Origin: Dehalogenimonas sp. W
GTDB taxonomy: Bacteria; Chloroflexota; Dehalococcoidia; Dehalococcoidales; Dehalococcoidaceae
Assembly: GCF_037094495.1 (NCBI RefSeq)
Contig: NZ_CP146612.1
Location: 248,001-312,000 of the forward strand
Direction: 5' to 3'
Length of the DNA: 64,000 nucleotides
Of this stretch, positions 26,145 to 36,145 are shown piece by piece; within the stretch, counting starts at the first letter, position 1, and each line of letters opens with the position of its first letter. The notes beneath the pieces are model-generated. The model made no database searches, was not told the origin of the DNA, and saw nothing but the letters and a program-made list of their open reading frames with translations. Both the position numbers and the translations under genes were made by a program.

Positions 26145-26519
26145 ATGAACAGAGAACGCTTTTCAGAACTGGTAACTCAGGCGTTGGACAACCTGCCCGA
26201 GGCGTTTCTAGAGCTGCTGGATAACGTGGAAATTACGGTAGACGACTACCCCGACCGCCACCAGCTCCAGGGTGATGATGACTGCATGAGCCTGCTGGGT
26301 TTATACGAGGGCGTTCCGCTAACCGAACGCGGCGCTCATTACAACCTGGTACTGCCCGACAAAATCACCATCTTTCAAAAACCCATTGAAGCCATTTGCC
26401 ACACCGATGCCGACATCATTGACCAGGTGGAAACCACCGTCCGTCACGAGGTGGCACACCATTTTGGGCTGAGTGATGAGGAACTGGACCAGATTGAGGA
26501 AAACCGGGCTTCAAGCTGA
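26145..26519 (+). CDS. Zincin-like metallopeptidase family protein
   Basis: The 124-residue product has the compact zincin motif HEVAHHFGLSD (His101, Glu102, His105 and Asp111), with the preceding RxxFSELVTQALDNLP opening of the PF06262-type family. The motif would bind Zn, but peptidase activity has not been shown for most members. Confidence 0.85.
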   Translation: MNRERFSELVTQALDNLPEAFLELLDNVEITVDDYPDRHQLQGDDDCMSLLGLYEGVPLTERGAHYNLVLPDKITIFQKPIEAICHTDADIIDQVETTVRHEVAHHFGLSDEELDQIEENRASS

Positions 26520-26536
26520 AAACCTCCCCCTGTTAA

Positions 26537-26545
26537 TGCTAAAAT
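26537..26545 (+). promoter_or_regulatory. Extended -10 promoter of valS
   Basis: TGCTAAAAT combines TGn with TAAAAT (26540-26545). The ATG at 26578 follows, preceded by AAGGA. Confidence 0.5.
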
Positions 26546-26577
26546 AGACCATTATTTATCTCAGCAAGGATATTGCC

Positions 26578-29220
26578 ATGACCGAAACCCCGAAAGCCGA
26601 ACTCCCCAAGGCCTATGAACCCTCCCAGGTGGAAGACAAGTGGTACAGCCTCTGGATGGAGCGGGGCTACTTCAAACCCGATACTAATTCCACTAAACAG
26701 CCGTTTACGATAATCATGCCGCCGCCAAACGTCACCGGCGAGCTGCATCTGGGGCATGCCCTGACCGCTTCGCTGGAAGATATCATGACCCGCTGGCACC
26801 GCATGAAAGGCGAACCGGCTTTGTGGCTGCCCGGGGTTGACCACGCCGGCATTGCCGCCCAGGTAGTGGTGGAGCGCATGCTGGCCAAAGAAAACAAAAC
26901 TAAGTACGACCTGGGCCGGGAAGAGTTCACCAAACGCATGTGGGCGTGGGCTAATTCCTGCCGGCAGACTATCCGCAAACAACATATGAAACTGGGCGCC
27001 TCCTGCGACTGGGACCGGGAGGTCTTTACGCTGGACGAGGGTCCTTCCAAAGCCGTACGCACTACTTTCAAGAGCCTGTACGATCAGGGCTTAATTTACC
27101 GCGGCGAGCGCATCATCAACTGGTGCCCCCGCTGTCATACCGCCATATCCGACCTGGAAGTGGACCACAAAGACCTGAACGGGCACCTGTGGCACATTAA
27201 ATACCCGCTCGCAGATGACCCGACCCGGTTCGTCACCGTGGCCACCACCCGCCCTGAAACCATGCTGGGCGACGTGGCCGTGGCGGTTAATCCCGATGAT
27301 GACCGCTATAAAGCCCTGGTCGGCAAAAAGCTGGTTCTGCCGCTGATGAACCGGGAAATCCCCATCGTGGCGGATGATATCGTAGATATGACCTTCGGTT
27401 CCGGCGCCGTCAAGACCACGCCGGCGCACGACCAGACCGACTTTGACATCGCCCAGCGGCATAATCTGCCGCTGATCAATATTTTTGATCAGGACGCCAA
27501 ACTCAACGGCAACGCCGGCAAGTATGCCGGCATGGACCGCTACGCTGCCCGCAAACTGGTGGTGGAAGAACTGGCTCAACTGGGACTGCTGGTCCTGGTT
27601 CAGGATTATGCCCACTCCGTGGGTCACTGTCAGCGCTGCACCACGGTTGCCGAGCCGACCGCCTCTCGTCAGTGGTTCGTCAAAATGGAACCGCTGGCCG
27701 CACCGGCCATTGCGGCAGTCAAATCCGGGGAAATCCAGATACTGCCGGAACGTTTCAACAAAGTCTATCTCAACTGGCTGGAGAACATCCGCGACTGGTG
27801 TATTTCCCGCCAGCTCTGGTGGGGTCACCGGATTCCCGTCTGGTACTGCAAAGATTGCGGTGAGACCATTGTGGCGATTGAGGCGCCCACCACCTGCCAT
27901 AAATGCTGTTCGGCCAGTGTTGAACAGGACCCCGATGTGCTGGACACCTGGTTCTCGTCAGGCCTCTGGCCGCACTCCACACTGGGTTGGCCGGAGGATA
28001 ACGCCGACCTGAACCGCTTTTACCCCACCAGCGTCATGGAGACCGGCTACGACATCCTGTTCTTCTGGGTGGCCCGCATGATCACCATGGGGTTGCACAA
28101 CACCGGCAAGGTTCCTTTCCGCACCGTCTATCTGCACGGCCTCATCCGGGATGAAAAAGGCGAGAAGATGAGCAAGGTTAAAGGGAATGTGCTGAATCCG
28201 CTGACGCTGATTGACCAGTACGGCACTGACGCCCTGCGTTTCGGCATTACCACCGGCAATTCACCCGGCAATGATATTAAGCTGTCGCTCAACCGTCTGG
28301 AGGCCGGACGCAATTTCGCCAACAAACTATTCAATGCTTCCCGTTTTGTCATCAGTTACCTCAACAAAATAGAACCCGGTACGCTCCAAATCACCGAACT
28401 GCCGGCTGAAGACCGCTGGATACTCTCCCGTCTGAACCGGGTTATCGGCCAGGTCAACTCCTTCATGGAGGAATTCCAGTTCGGCGAGGCGGAGCGGACT
28501 ATCCATGATTTCATCTGGGGCGAGTTCTGCGACTGGTATATTGAGCTGTCCAAGGTCCGCTTGCAGTCCGATGCCGGCCATTCCCCGTTGCCGGTGCTGC
28601 TGAAGGTGCTGGATAATTCCCTCCGGCTGCTGCACCCCTTCATGCCCTTTGTGACCGAAGAAATCTGGCAGCACCTGCGGCCATACCTCGGTGATACGCC
28701 GGATTCCATCATGATTGCCGCCTATCCGGAAGCCGACCCGGCGGAAATTGATGCCGCCGCCGAGACCTTCGTGGACGGCCTGATTGAGGTGGTCAAAGCT
28801 ATCCGCAACGTCCGCGCCGAACACAAGGTGGAAGCCGGCCGCTGGATACCGGCCGAACTTCACACCGGCGACCTGGCGGCGGAGCTGGCACCCTACCAGC
28901 CCATTATTGAAAGCCTGGGCCGGGTCAGGCCGTTGACGATCAGCGATGACCGTGTTCAAGCCGAGAGCGACACTGAACGGCTGGTGCTGGTACTGCGGGA
29001 CGCCGAACTGGTACTGCCGTTGTCCGGTATGATTGACCAGGAAGCCGAGAGCGCCCGCGCCGCTAAGGAACTGGCCGAGACCGAGTCTCAGGTGACCCGG
29101 CTGTCGGCCATGCTCAGCAACGAAGCCTTTACCGCCAAAGCCCCGCCCCAGGTGGTCGCCAAGGAACGCGCCAAGCTGGAGGCGCTGGAGGATAAACTCA
29201 AGCGGCTGAAGGGTGGGTAG
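26578..29220 (+). CDS. valS: Valyl-tRNA synthetase
   Basis: The 880-residue class I synthetase has PPPNVTGELHLGHAL (HIGH motif), an inserted editing domain (ATTRPETMLGDVAVAV), a zinc-ribbon-like segment (CKDCGE, CHKC), KMSKVKGN, and a C-terminal coiled coil ending KLEALEDKLKRL. It attaches valine to tRNA-Val and edits mischarged threonine. Length is typical. Confidence 0.97.
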   Translation: MTETPKAELPKAYEPSQVEDKWYSLWMERGYFKPDTNSTKQPFTIIMPPPNVTGELHLGHALTASLEDIMTRWHRMKGEPALWLPGVDHAGIAAQVVVERMLAKENKTKYDLGREEFTKRMWAWANSCRQTIRKQHMKLGASCDWDREVFTLDEGPSKAVRTTFKSLYDQGLIYRGERIINWCPRCHTAISDLEVDHKDLNGHLWHIKYPLADDPTRFVTVATTRPETMLGDVAVAVNPDDDRYKALVGKKLVLPLMNREIPIVADDIVDMTFGSGAVKTTPAHDQTDFDIAQRHNLPLINIFDQDAKLNGNAGKYAGMDRYAARKLVVEELAQLGLLVLVQDYAHSVGHCQRCTTVAEPTASRQWFVKMEPLAAPAIAAVKSGEIQILPERFNKVYLNWLENIRDWCISRQLWWGHRIPVWYCKDCGETIVAIEAPTTCHKCCSASVEQDPDVLDTWFSSGLWPHSTLGWPEDNADLNRFYPTSVMETGYDILFFWVARMITMGLHNTGKVPFRTVYLHGLIRDEKGEKMSKVKGNVLNPLTLIDQYGTDALRFGITTGNSPGNDIKLSLNRLEAGRNFANKLFNASRFVISYLNKIEPGTLQITELPAEDRWILSRLNRVIGQVNSFMEEFQFGEAERTIHDFIWGEFCDWYIELSKVRLQSDAGHSPLPVLLKVLDNSLRLLHPFMPFVTEEIWQHLRPYLGDTPDSIMIAAYPEADPAEIDAAAETFVDGLIEVVKAIRNVRAEHKVEAGRWIPAELHTGDLAAELAPYQPIIESLGRVRPLTISDDRVQAESDTERLVLVLRDAELVLPLSGMIDQEAESARAAKELAETESQVTRLSAMLSNEAFTAKAPPQVVAKERAKLEALEDKLKRLKGG

Positions 29221-29224
29221 GGCG

Positions 29225-29258
29225 AGCTATCAGCTATCAGCTATCAGCTATCAGCGAT
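29225..29258. repeat. Heptanucleotide tandem repeat
   Basis: AGCTATC is repeated four times in a row and then decays to AGCGATAG, directly after the valS stop codon. It is the pure form of the AGCTATCAGC-like motif that pervades other gaps of the window. Confidence 0.85.
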
Positions 29259-29306
29259 AGTTATAGCAATAATAGAGAATGTGTCCAATAGTCGGCTATA
29301 AAGGGT

Positions 29307-30347
29307 TCAGGTGCCGCGGCTATGGTCATCGCTTTGGTGACTGGTCAAATCGGCGGCGATCACCTGACCTGCTGGTTTGTCATCCCTCAGCCTTAAAAAC
29401 ACCGGAGCGCGCAGGGCGCCGTCGGTGGTAATTTCAGCGTATTTAACCTCGGCGACCAGTTCCGGTTTCAACCAGTTGATACTGCGCTGTCCCGGTATCG
29501 GCTCCGAGAAGGCAGAGGTTTCGGTTGCCAGCGGCTGCATAGCTGAAACAAGAGCGGTCAGCAGGGATTCGTCAAACCCGGTCCCGACATTGCCGCGATG
29601 CATCAGTTTTCCTGAAGTATCATACTGCCCCAGTACCAGGGCCCCGAAACTGCCGGTCCGATTACCCTGGCCCGTGGTATACCCGGCTATCACAAAATCA
29701 TCGCTGCGAGTGGCCTTAATCTTCAGCCAATCCGGTGACCGCCGCCCGGGCTGATAAACCGCGGCGCGGCGTTTGGCAATGATGCCTTCCATACCCACAG
29801 CAAGCGCGGCTTGAAAAACCTCCGCGGCATCCCCGGTCAAACGGGACACTGCTTTGACGCTGGTGCCGGACTGCAATGTCTTGTCCAGCAATAGAGAACG
29901 GAATTCCTGACGCATCCCGGTAAGCTCATAACCGTTAAGGTAAAGCAGGTCAAAAATAAAATAACGGAGCGAGAACTTAACCTCTGCCCCACCGGATCGG
30001 GGTTTGAACAGGCTTTGCAGGCATTGAAAACAGGGACGCCCTGCAGCGTCCAGCGCCACCATTTCCCCATCAAAAACGGCTTGTTTCACCGGCTGAGCAG
30101 CCAGTTCCCGGACAACATCGGGGAATACCGCGGTATAATTCTGAAAATTGCGTGATTGCAGGCGGACCTGCCCGTCCCTGACGAAAGCGATGATACGATA
30201 ACCATCCAGCTTAGGTTCAAAAAACCAATCCGGATCATTGAAAGGCTTGTCAGTCAGGGTTGCCAGCATCGGCGGGACGCGCCGCGGCATCTCCACCGGT
30301 ATGGCTCCGGGCAAATCATCAGGCTGATATGGTTCACGGCTGGGCAT
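29307..30347 (-). CDS. ligD: ATP-dependent DNA ligase (LigD ligase module)
   Basis: The 346-residue product has the nucleotidyltransferase domain with the AMP-accepting Lys in FEPKLDGYRII, further motifs VFDGEMVALD, EGIIAKR and DWLKIKATR, and a C-terminal OB-fold. It lacks the polymerase and nuclease domains of multidomain LigD proteins, so the other NHEJ activities, if present, lie elsewhere. The Ku gene ends six bases upstream, which assigns it to non-homologous end joining. Confidence 0.92.
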   Translation of the reverse strand: MPSREPYQPDDLPGAIPVEMPRRVPPMLATLTDKPFNDPDWFFEPKLDGYRIIAFVRDGQVRLQSRNFQNYTAVFPDVVRELAAQPVKQAVFDGEMVALDAAGRPCFQCLQSLFKPRSGGAEVKFSLRYFIFDLLYLNGYELTGMRQEFRSLLLDKTLQSGTSVKAVSRLTGDAAEVFQAALAVGMEGIIAKRRAAVYQPGRRSPDWLKIKATRSDDFVIAGYTTGQGNRTGSFGALVLGQYDTSGKLMHRGNVGTGFDESLLTALVSAMQPLATETSAFSEPIPGQRSINWLKPELVAEVKYAEITTDGALRAPVFLRLRDDKPAGQVIAADLTSHQSDDHSRGT

Positions 30348-30353
30348 CGGCGT

Positions 30354-31142
30354 TCATCCCTTTCCAGCGACACCCGTTTTAGCTTTAGCCAGGCTGGCTT
30401 CCAGGGCCGCCATCAGGTCAACAGTATCCTCTTCTGCGGGCGGAGGCTGGGTCGGCGCAGGTTTACGGCCTTTAACTTTGGCGTCAATAATCTTCTGAAG
30501 GGCTTCCCGGTATTCATCACGGTACTGGCCCGGGTCAAAGGGCTGCACCATACTGTTGATGAGCGACTCAGCCATAGTAAGCTCGGCTTTGGTCAGCTCA
30601 GTCTTTAACGGCATCACCTCCGGCGGCGGCATGATTTCTGCCGGGTAGCGCATGGAGTGGAGTGAAAGTCCCGCACCATGAGGCCGCAGGCAGGCCAGGT
30701 GTTCTTTACGGGCAAAGGTGACCTTGGCGACCGCAATTTTTCCGGTCTTGATCATAGCTTCCCGCAGCAATTGGAAAGGCTTTTCGCCCATCGGCCGCGG
30801 TTCAAGGTAATGGGTGTCAAAAAAGAAAATGGGGTCAATCTCCTCCGCCCCGACAAAAGCCTGTAAATCAATACTGCGGGTGGTCTTCAGCGGCACTTTT
30901 TCAAAGTCCTTGTCCGTCATCACCACATACTGACCTTTGGCGTACTCATAGCCCCGAACAGTGTCCTTGATGCTGAAATATTCATCATCTTCCGGGCAAT
31001 GCAGAACCTGATTGGGTTTGACCAGGTCTTTCTTGTGCAGGTAACTGAACCGCAACGGCCGCTCCCGAATGGCTACCGACATTGAGACCGGGATGACCAC
31101 CAGCCCGAAACTGATGGCCCCTTTCCAGAATGTTTTCGGCAT
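30354..31142 (-). CDS. ku: Ku protein, non-homologous end joining
   Basis: The 262-residue product opens with FWKGAISFGLVVIPVSM, typical of bacterial Ku, and contains the beta-barrel ring segments (GYEYAKGQYVVMTDKDFEKV, AEEIDPIFFFDTHYLEP). The C-terminal extension is Lys/Pro-rich (KGRKPAPTQPPPAEED), a region that in bacterial Ku recruits LigD. It binds double-strand DNA ends. Its ligase gene follows directly. Confidence 0.94.
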   Translation of the reverse strand: MPKTFWKGAISFGLVVIPVSMSVAIRERPLRFSYLHKKDLVKPNQVLHCPEDDEYFSIKDTVRGYEYAKGQYVVMTDKDFEKVPLKTTRSIDLQAFVGAEEIDPIFFFDTHYLEPRPMGEKPFQLLREAMIKTGKIAVAKVTFARKEHLACLRPHGAGLSLHSMRYPAEIMPPPEVMPLKTELTKAELTMAESLINSMVQPFDPGQYRDEYREALQKIIDAKVKGRKPAPTQPPPAEEDTVDLMAALEASLAKAKTGVAGKG

Positions 31143-31491
31143 ATCGCCCTCCGCTATTGTGCTGTCTTTAATAATACTCCAAAAAAGATGTAACTCTTAT
31201 ACCCGGAGTCTCTGTTATCCGCACCAGGTCTTGAGGCTTCCCGTTCATGGCCGTCTAAGCTCACCACGACCGATCTTGAAGTTCAGTTCGTATTCTGTCC
31301 GATAAACGAAGGAAGCGAATCCATTTTCACGATTGAATCGGGTGCTGCGGATGATTCGTCGTGATATGAAACAATTAAGCTCAGACAATTCTCTATGCGG
31401 ACTACAATTTTTAGAACATATAATAGCATATTCTGCGACGTTGCGCAAGAGGTAAATGTCTCATTTTGGAAATATATATATATTTTAATAG
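31143..31491. repeat. AT-rich gap with the second copy of the 89-bp repeat
   Basis: The gap between the ATPase/TOPRIM-like pair and Ku has no supported gene. 31288-31376 is the inverted counterpart of 10283-10371. Base composition falls from here to about 33.7 kb compared with the flanks, suggesting imported DNA. Short frames here (containing GFASFVYRTEY) are repeat shadows. Confidence 0.65.
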
Positions 31492-32157
31492 TCAACCGGG
31501 CGTATCGAGTAATTTCTCAATTGAAAATTTAAAATAACGGAAACTTGGTGAACGATTGGTGCAAATATTCATATGAGGGGAAATATTTTCCGCCCACTTG
31601 TATTTTTCTGCGCCGATAACCTGCCATCCTTGTCTTTTCAGAATACTAGCACCTCCCGGATAGATCGAATCAGCCAGTCGTTCCCATGTATCACAGATGC
31701 TGTCGTTGTAATATCGATCTAATACATGCTGTTTGGCCTTTGGATAGGCTTTCTTAATAGCTGGAATATCACCAAGCAACCAAGCTTCCATTTCTTCTAT
31801 TGCGAAACAAAAACATGTAATTGGAGCTGGATTACATTCCAGGAGGATATCGTCAAGTTCTTGCCTGAAAGTATCAAGACATTTTTTGTCCAAATCACAC
31901 ACAACGATAACCGCACATGAGTAATCGCTATATCCAGGCGCCGAGAAGGTTCTTCCATAGCCCCGCAATAATTTGGGTAAATTATTCAACATTATTCTTT
32001 TTGAGGCATCACGAGGATCACTCATGGCTTTCGGTACACCACCAAGCCCCCTGTAGGAAATAATCCTCCAAGAATGTGTGTCTCGGGCAATCTTCGGCAG
32101 TAATACCTCTAACAGTTTCTTACCAGAACAATCTTCAACAAGAATTTCTAAATGCAT
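31492..32157 (-). CDS. DUF4276-like (TOPRIM-like) protein
   Basis: The 221-residue product starts MHLEILVEDCSGKKLLE with an invariant-type Glu8, then has VIVVCDLD (Asp88, Asp90) and FAIEEMEAWLLGD (Glu121), an arrangement seen in TOPRIM-fold nucleases and in DUF4276 proteins. It follows two bases after the ATPase gene, so the two are translationally linked. ATPase plus TOPRIM-type pairs occur in several anti-phage systems (for example PARIS and OLD-type modules), so a nuclease or effector role is inferred. Confidence 0.75.
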   Translation of the reverse strand: MHLEILVEDCSGKKLLEVLLPKIARDTHSWRIISYRGLGGVPKAMSDPRDASKRIMLNNLPKLLRGYGRTFSAPGYSDYSCAVIVVCDLDKKCLDTFRQELDDILLECNPAPITCFCFAIEEMEAWLLGDIPAIKKAYPKAKQHVLDRYYNDSICDTWERLADSIYPGGASILKRQGWQVIGAEKYKWAENISPHMNICTNRSPSFRYFKFSIEKLLDTPG

Positions 32158-32159
32158 AT

Positions 32160-33452
32160 TTAATGCTTATCCAAGTAGTCGCTATACCATAAACTTCCCA
32201 ATGTAAGCCCTTCATCAATCAGATTTTGAATAATTGGATCTTGATTGGCTCTCGTTATTGTTGAAAAACCATCCTCCCCTTTATCAAGTATCCAGACTTC
32301 CTTCGGTGATAAAGCATCGACAAAATAGGGCTGATGAGTCGTAACAAAAACTTGAGAACTGCCTTTTGACGGTGCCATAGCATGCTCACGTAATTCGCGA
32401 GCTAAAGCCTCAAGAAGCTTGTGATAAAGTCCATTTTCAGGCTCTTCAACGCAAATAAATGGGGGAGGCAAGGGGTCTTCAAGGAGTAATAAATATGCAA
32501 ATATTTTAAGCGTTCCGTCAGACATTTGTTGAGCATAAAAAGGGTCTTTGAATCCCTTATCATTAAATTTTAGCAATAATCTGCCATCATCAGTTTTAGC
32601 CGTCTCAATACTTTCAATTCCCGGTATCTTTTTTGAAATACGGTCTAATATGCCTTGAAACTTTTTTTTGTACTCCCTTTCCATAAATTGCACCACATTA
32701 CCAAGATTATCGCCATGAATATTTAGATGTTTTTGTGGCCCCGCTAGTGGAAGACTGCGGGCGGCATCCGGCGTAAAATAACTTAAATACCAGCCCTCGA
32801 TGAATCTCCTGAATGCAGATATTCGTGGATGTTGCTTAAGTGAACCTAACGTGGAAATGCCAAGTTTTCTTTTATCTTCCAGTTCTACAACTTCCGTTTC
32901 TCTACTTTCTTCTTCACCTGTCTTTGAAATAGACTCAATCAATCTACTTAAGTCAAATAAACCTTTTTGTTCATCAATTTGACGACCTTCCCCTTCACCC
33001 CTCCAAACAACACCTTTGGCATCGTTGAGCACTAAAAAGGAAAAGGGCCATCCGTGTGTTTGACCTTTTCTACGTTGACGAAGCCTTTCTCTTTGAACGT
33101 AAGGTCGTCCGCTTGAATCAATATTAATTGCGAGTTCGTACGTAATAGGACGGGCTTTCGGTTCTTCTTTATAATACACTTCAAACTCAATGGGACCAGA
33201 TTGATTTTGTGATCTTATTCTCTCAAAGCCACCTCTACCTCGTGAGTCACAGGCTTCTTCGACCCCGACTCTCAGGCAATCGGCGAGAAATCCAAACGCA
33301 TCAAATAGTGAACTCTTTCCAACCCCATTTTTCCCTATTACTGCGGTCATGGGAGTCAAAGGTTCAATATTTTGTAAATTCCAAAGTTTCCCCAAAGTAA
33401 TGTCGCGCAACGCACGATAATTTTTTATTCGAATCCCCTCAATTCGTGACAT
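32160..33452 (-). CDS. RecF/SMC-type AAA ATPase (AAA_21-like)
   Basis: The 430-residue product has an intact ABC/SMC-type ATPase: Walker A GKNGVGKSS (40-48), a signature-like QMSDGTLKIFAY, Walker B with catalytic acids FICVEEPENGLY, and the switch His in FVTTHQPYFVDAL. A long insertion (about residues 80-270) separates the lobes, with a strongly charged stretch GEEESRETEVVELEDKRK. It is paired with a TOPRIM-like gene in an AT-rich island next to Ku-LigD. A defence role is likely by analogy; DNA repair is the alternative. Confidence 0.8.
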   Translation of the reverse strand: MSRIEGIRIKNYRALRDITLGKLWNLQNIEPLTPMTAVIGKNGVGKSSLFDAFGFLADCLRVGVEEACDSRGRGGFERIRSQNQSGPIEFEVYYKEEPKARPITYELAINIDSSGRPYVQRERLRQRRKGQTHGWPFSFLVLNDAKGVVWRGEGEGRQIDEQKGLFDLSRLIESISKTGEEESRETEVVELEDKRKLGISTLGSLKQHPRISAFRRFIEGWYLSYFTPDAARSLPLAGPQKHLNIHGDNLGNVVQFMEREYKKKFQGILDRISKKIPGIESIETAKTDDGRLLLKFNDKGFKDPFYAQQMSDGTLKIFAYLLLLEDPLPPPFICVEEPENGLYHKLLEALARELREHAMAPSKGSSQVFVTTHQPYFVDALSPKEVWILDKGEDGFSTITRANQDPIIQNLIDEGLTLGSLWYSDYLDKH

Positions 33453-33702
33453 ATGACGCTCCTAATAATCCAATTTAACGAATCGCGAAACTGTTCACAT
33501 ATTGTATACCCACTCGTACTAATAAAACCACTCTAACTGTGGTTCTCATTGATGCTTTGCTCCCTTCTAATAAGTCATTGTTTAAGAGCAAATTTCACTC
33601 TTAACGACCCAGCAAATTTTAGACCGTTAAAACGGCAAACTTATTATCATTTGTCTAATTTTGGAAATATAATTATTAGCCATCAGCTTTCAGCTTCACC
33701 AA

Positions 33703-33760
33703 GCGGGCGAGGCATAGCCCGCTACGCGGGAAATCCTAATATCCAAGCTCTAAATCCCAA
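33703..33760 (-). repeat. 58-bp dispersed repeat, copy 2 (inverted)
   Basis: Exact reverse complement of 10078-10135. Confidence 0.85.
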
Positions 33761-33830
33761 ACAAAATCAAAATTCAAAATCACAATGAACAAAACGGGGC
33801 ACCGGGGTCGGCAGGCTATTCTTTTGTAAG

Positions 33831-33859
33831 ATTGCCACAAGCGCGTTGCGCTTTCGCAA
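33831..33859. repeat. Palindromic dispersed element, copy 1
   Basis: ATTGCCACAAGCGCGTTGCG followed by CTTTCGCAA. The core AAGCGC-n3-GCGCTT is an inverted repeat. Near-identical copies lie at 48194-48222 and 48459-48487, where only the central bases vary. Confidence 0.75.
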
Positions 33860-33884
33860 TGACCCAGGTGGGAGGAGATACCGG

Positions 33885-34120
33885 GATTGCTTCGGCGGAG
33901 TCATGCAGGGGGGGCTATCAGCCGACAGCTTTCAGCTATTCAGTTTGCAGTTTACAGTGAACAGTCATCAGTACTGGGAATACCGAGATTGCTTCGGCGG
34001 AGACTCGCAGGGGGGCCTATCAGCCGACAGCTTTCAGTTATACAGTTTGCAGTTTACAGTGAACAGTCATCAGTACTGGGAATACCGAGATTGCTTCGGC
34101 GGAGCCTCGCAAAGACGCCT
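33885..34120. repeat. 102-bp tandem repeat
   Basis: GATTGCTTCGGCGGA recurs at 33885, 33987 and 34089, exactly 102 bp apart. The units are nearly identical through the shared CAGTTTACAGTGAACAGTCA part. The third unit is partial. Confidence 0.85.
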
Positions 34121-34220
34121 GAGAGTAGTCAGTTAACGGTAAGCGGTAGAGAGTTTGCCGTTCATGATTGGAAAGGCTTCCAACGAACCGAATTCATGAA
34201 TTCAGGCGGGGGTCCTGAGA

Positions 34221-34249
34221 TTGCCCGCTCACGCGCCTGATGCTATAAT
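34221..34249 (+). promoter_or_regulatory. Promoter of gatC, predicted leaderless
   Basis: TTGCCC (34221-34226), 17 bp, and a perfect TATAAT (34244-34249) with TGC extension. The -10 box ends eight bases before the ATG at 34258 and there is no Shine-Dalgarno sequence. Confidence 0.75.
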
Positions 34250-34257
34250 CCACCGAT

Positions 34258-34545
34258 ATGGAACTATCAAGACAAGAAGTACTGCACATCGCCAGATTGG
34301 CCCGCCTGGGCATTGAAGATGCCGAAATTGACCGTTTACAGGGTGAACTGTCCGACATTCTGGGGCATTTCACCGTCCTCCAGCAGGTGGATACCGAAGG
34401 GGTACCGCCGACCGCTCAGAGCGTGGCCCAGTGCAACGTCCTGGGCTACGACGAACCGGCGCCGTCATTAGCTGTTGAAGAGGTCCTGGCCAATGCTCCC
34501 GACCGCGACGGCGACCTGATTCGCATCCGGGCGGTACTGGAATAG
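34258..34545 (+). CDS. gatC: Glutamyl/aspartyl-tRNA amidotransferase subunit C
   Basis: The 95-residue product has the GatC pattern (LSRQEVLHIARLARLGI, then LSDILGHFTVLQQVDTEGV and the PDRDGDLIRIRAVLE end). It stabilises the GatCAB complex that converts Glu-tRNA-Gln and Asp-tRNA-Asn to the amidated forms. gatA follows after a 139-bp microsatellite-filled gap; gatB is not in the window. Confidence 0.93.
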   Translation: MELSRQEVLHIARLARLGIEDAEIDRLQGELSDILGHFTVLQQVDTEGVPPTAQSVAQCNVLGYDEPAPSLAVEEVLANAPDRDGDLIRIRAVLE

Positions 34546-34554
34546 AAAAAAATA

Positions 34555-34672
34555 CTACCAATACTACCAATACTACCAAGAATAAATACTACAAATGCCA
34601 CAAATACTACCAATACCACCAAGAATAAATACTACCAATACTACCAATGCCACAAATACTACCAATATTAAA
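34555..34672. repeat. AATACTACC microsatellite between gatC and gatA
   Basis: The 9-mer AATACTACC and variants (AATACCACC, AATGCCACA, AATACTACA) repeat about a dozen times, interrupted twice by AAGAATAA. A shorter array of the same unit lies at 38554-38592. The strand has almost no G. Confidence 0.85.
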
Positions 34673-34684
34673 TAAGGAATCAAA

Positions 34685-36137
<1,453 letters not shown>

Positions 36138-36145
<8 letters not shown>

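Larger units (their letters stand above)
33453..34220. repeat. Intergenic repeat array
   Basis: No gene is supported in this gap. It holds, in order, an AT-rich leader of the ATPase gene, the second arm of the 58-bp repeat (33703-33760), a palindromic element at 33831-33859, and two-and-a-half tandem copies of a 102-bp unit (33885-34120). Long frames crossing it only translate the 102-bp periodicity (34 residues per unit). Confidence 0.8.

Noticed and set aside
31245-31495. Short minus-strand frames containing GFASFVYRTEY
   Set aside because: They lie on the dispersed 89-bp repeat; the copy at 10283 lacks a start and ends in a different place, so a gene is not supported.
30354-33452. Ku-LigD and the ATPase/TOPRIM-like pair as one four-gene system
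   Set aside because: They are separated by 349 bp with a repeat, and base composition drops only from the gap onward, so they look like separate units.
33885-34120. CRISPR array
   Set aside because: The repeats are contiguous 102-bp units without unique spacers, and no cas genes are present.
33846-34240. Two overlapping long frames with 34-residue repeats (RDCFGG..., RLLRR...)
   Set aside because: The periodicity comes from the non-coding 102-bp tandem repeat; no ribosome site, and motifs occur singly in other gaps out of frame.
34555-34672. Extension of GatC or a linker peptide encoded by the microsatellite
   Set aside because: The gatC frame ends at a TAG before the array, and GatC has its normal length and ending.
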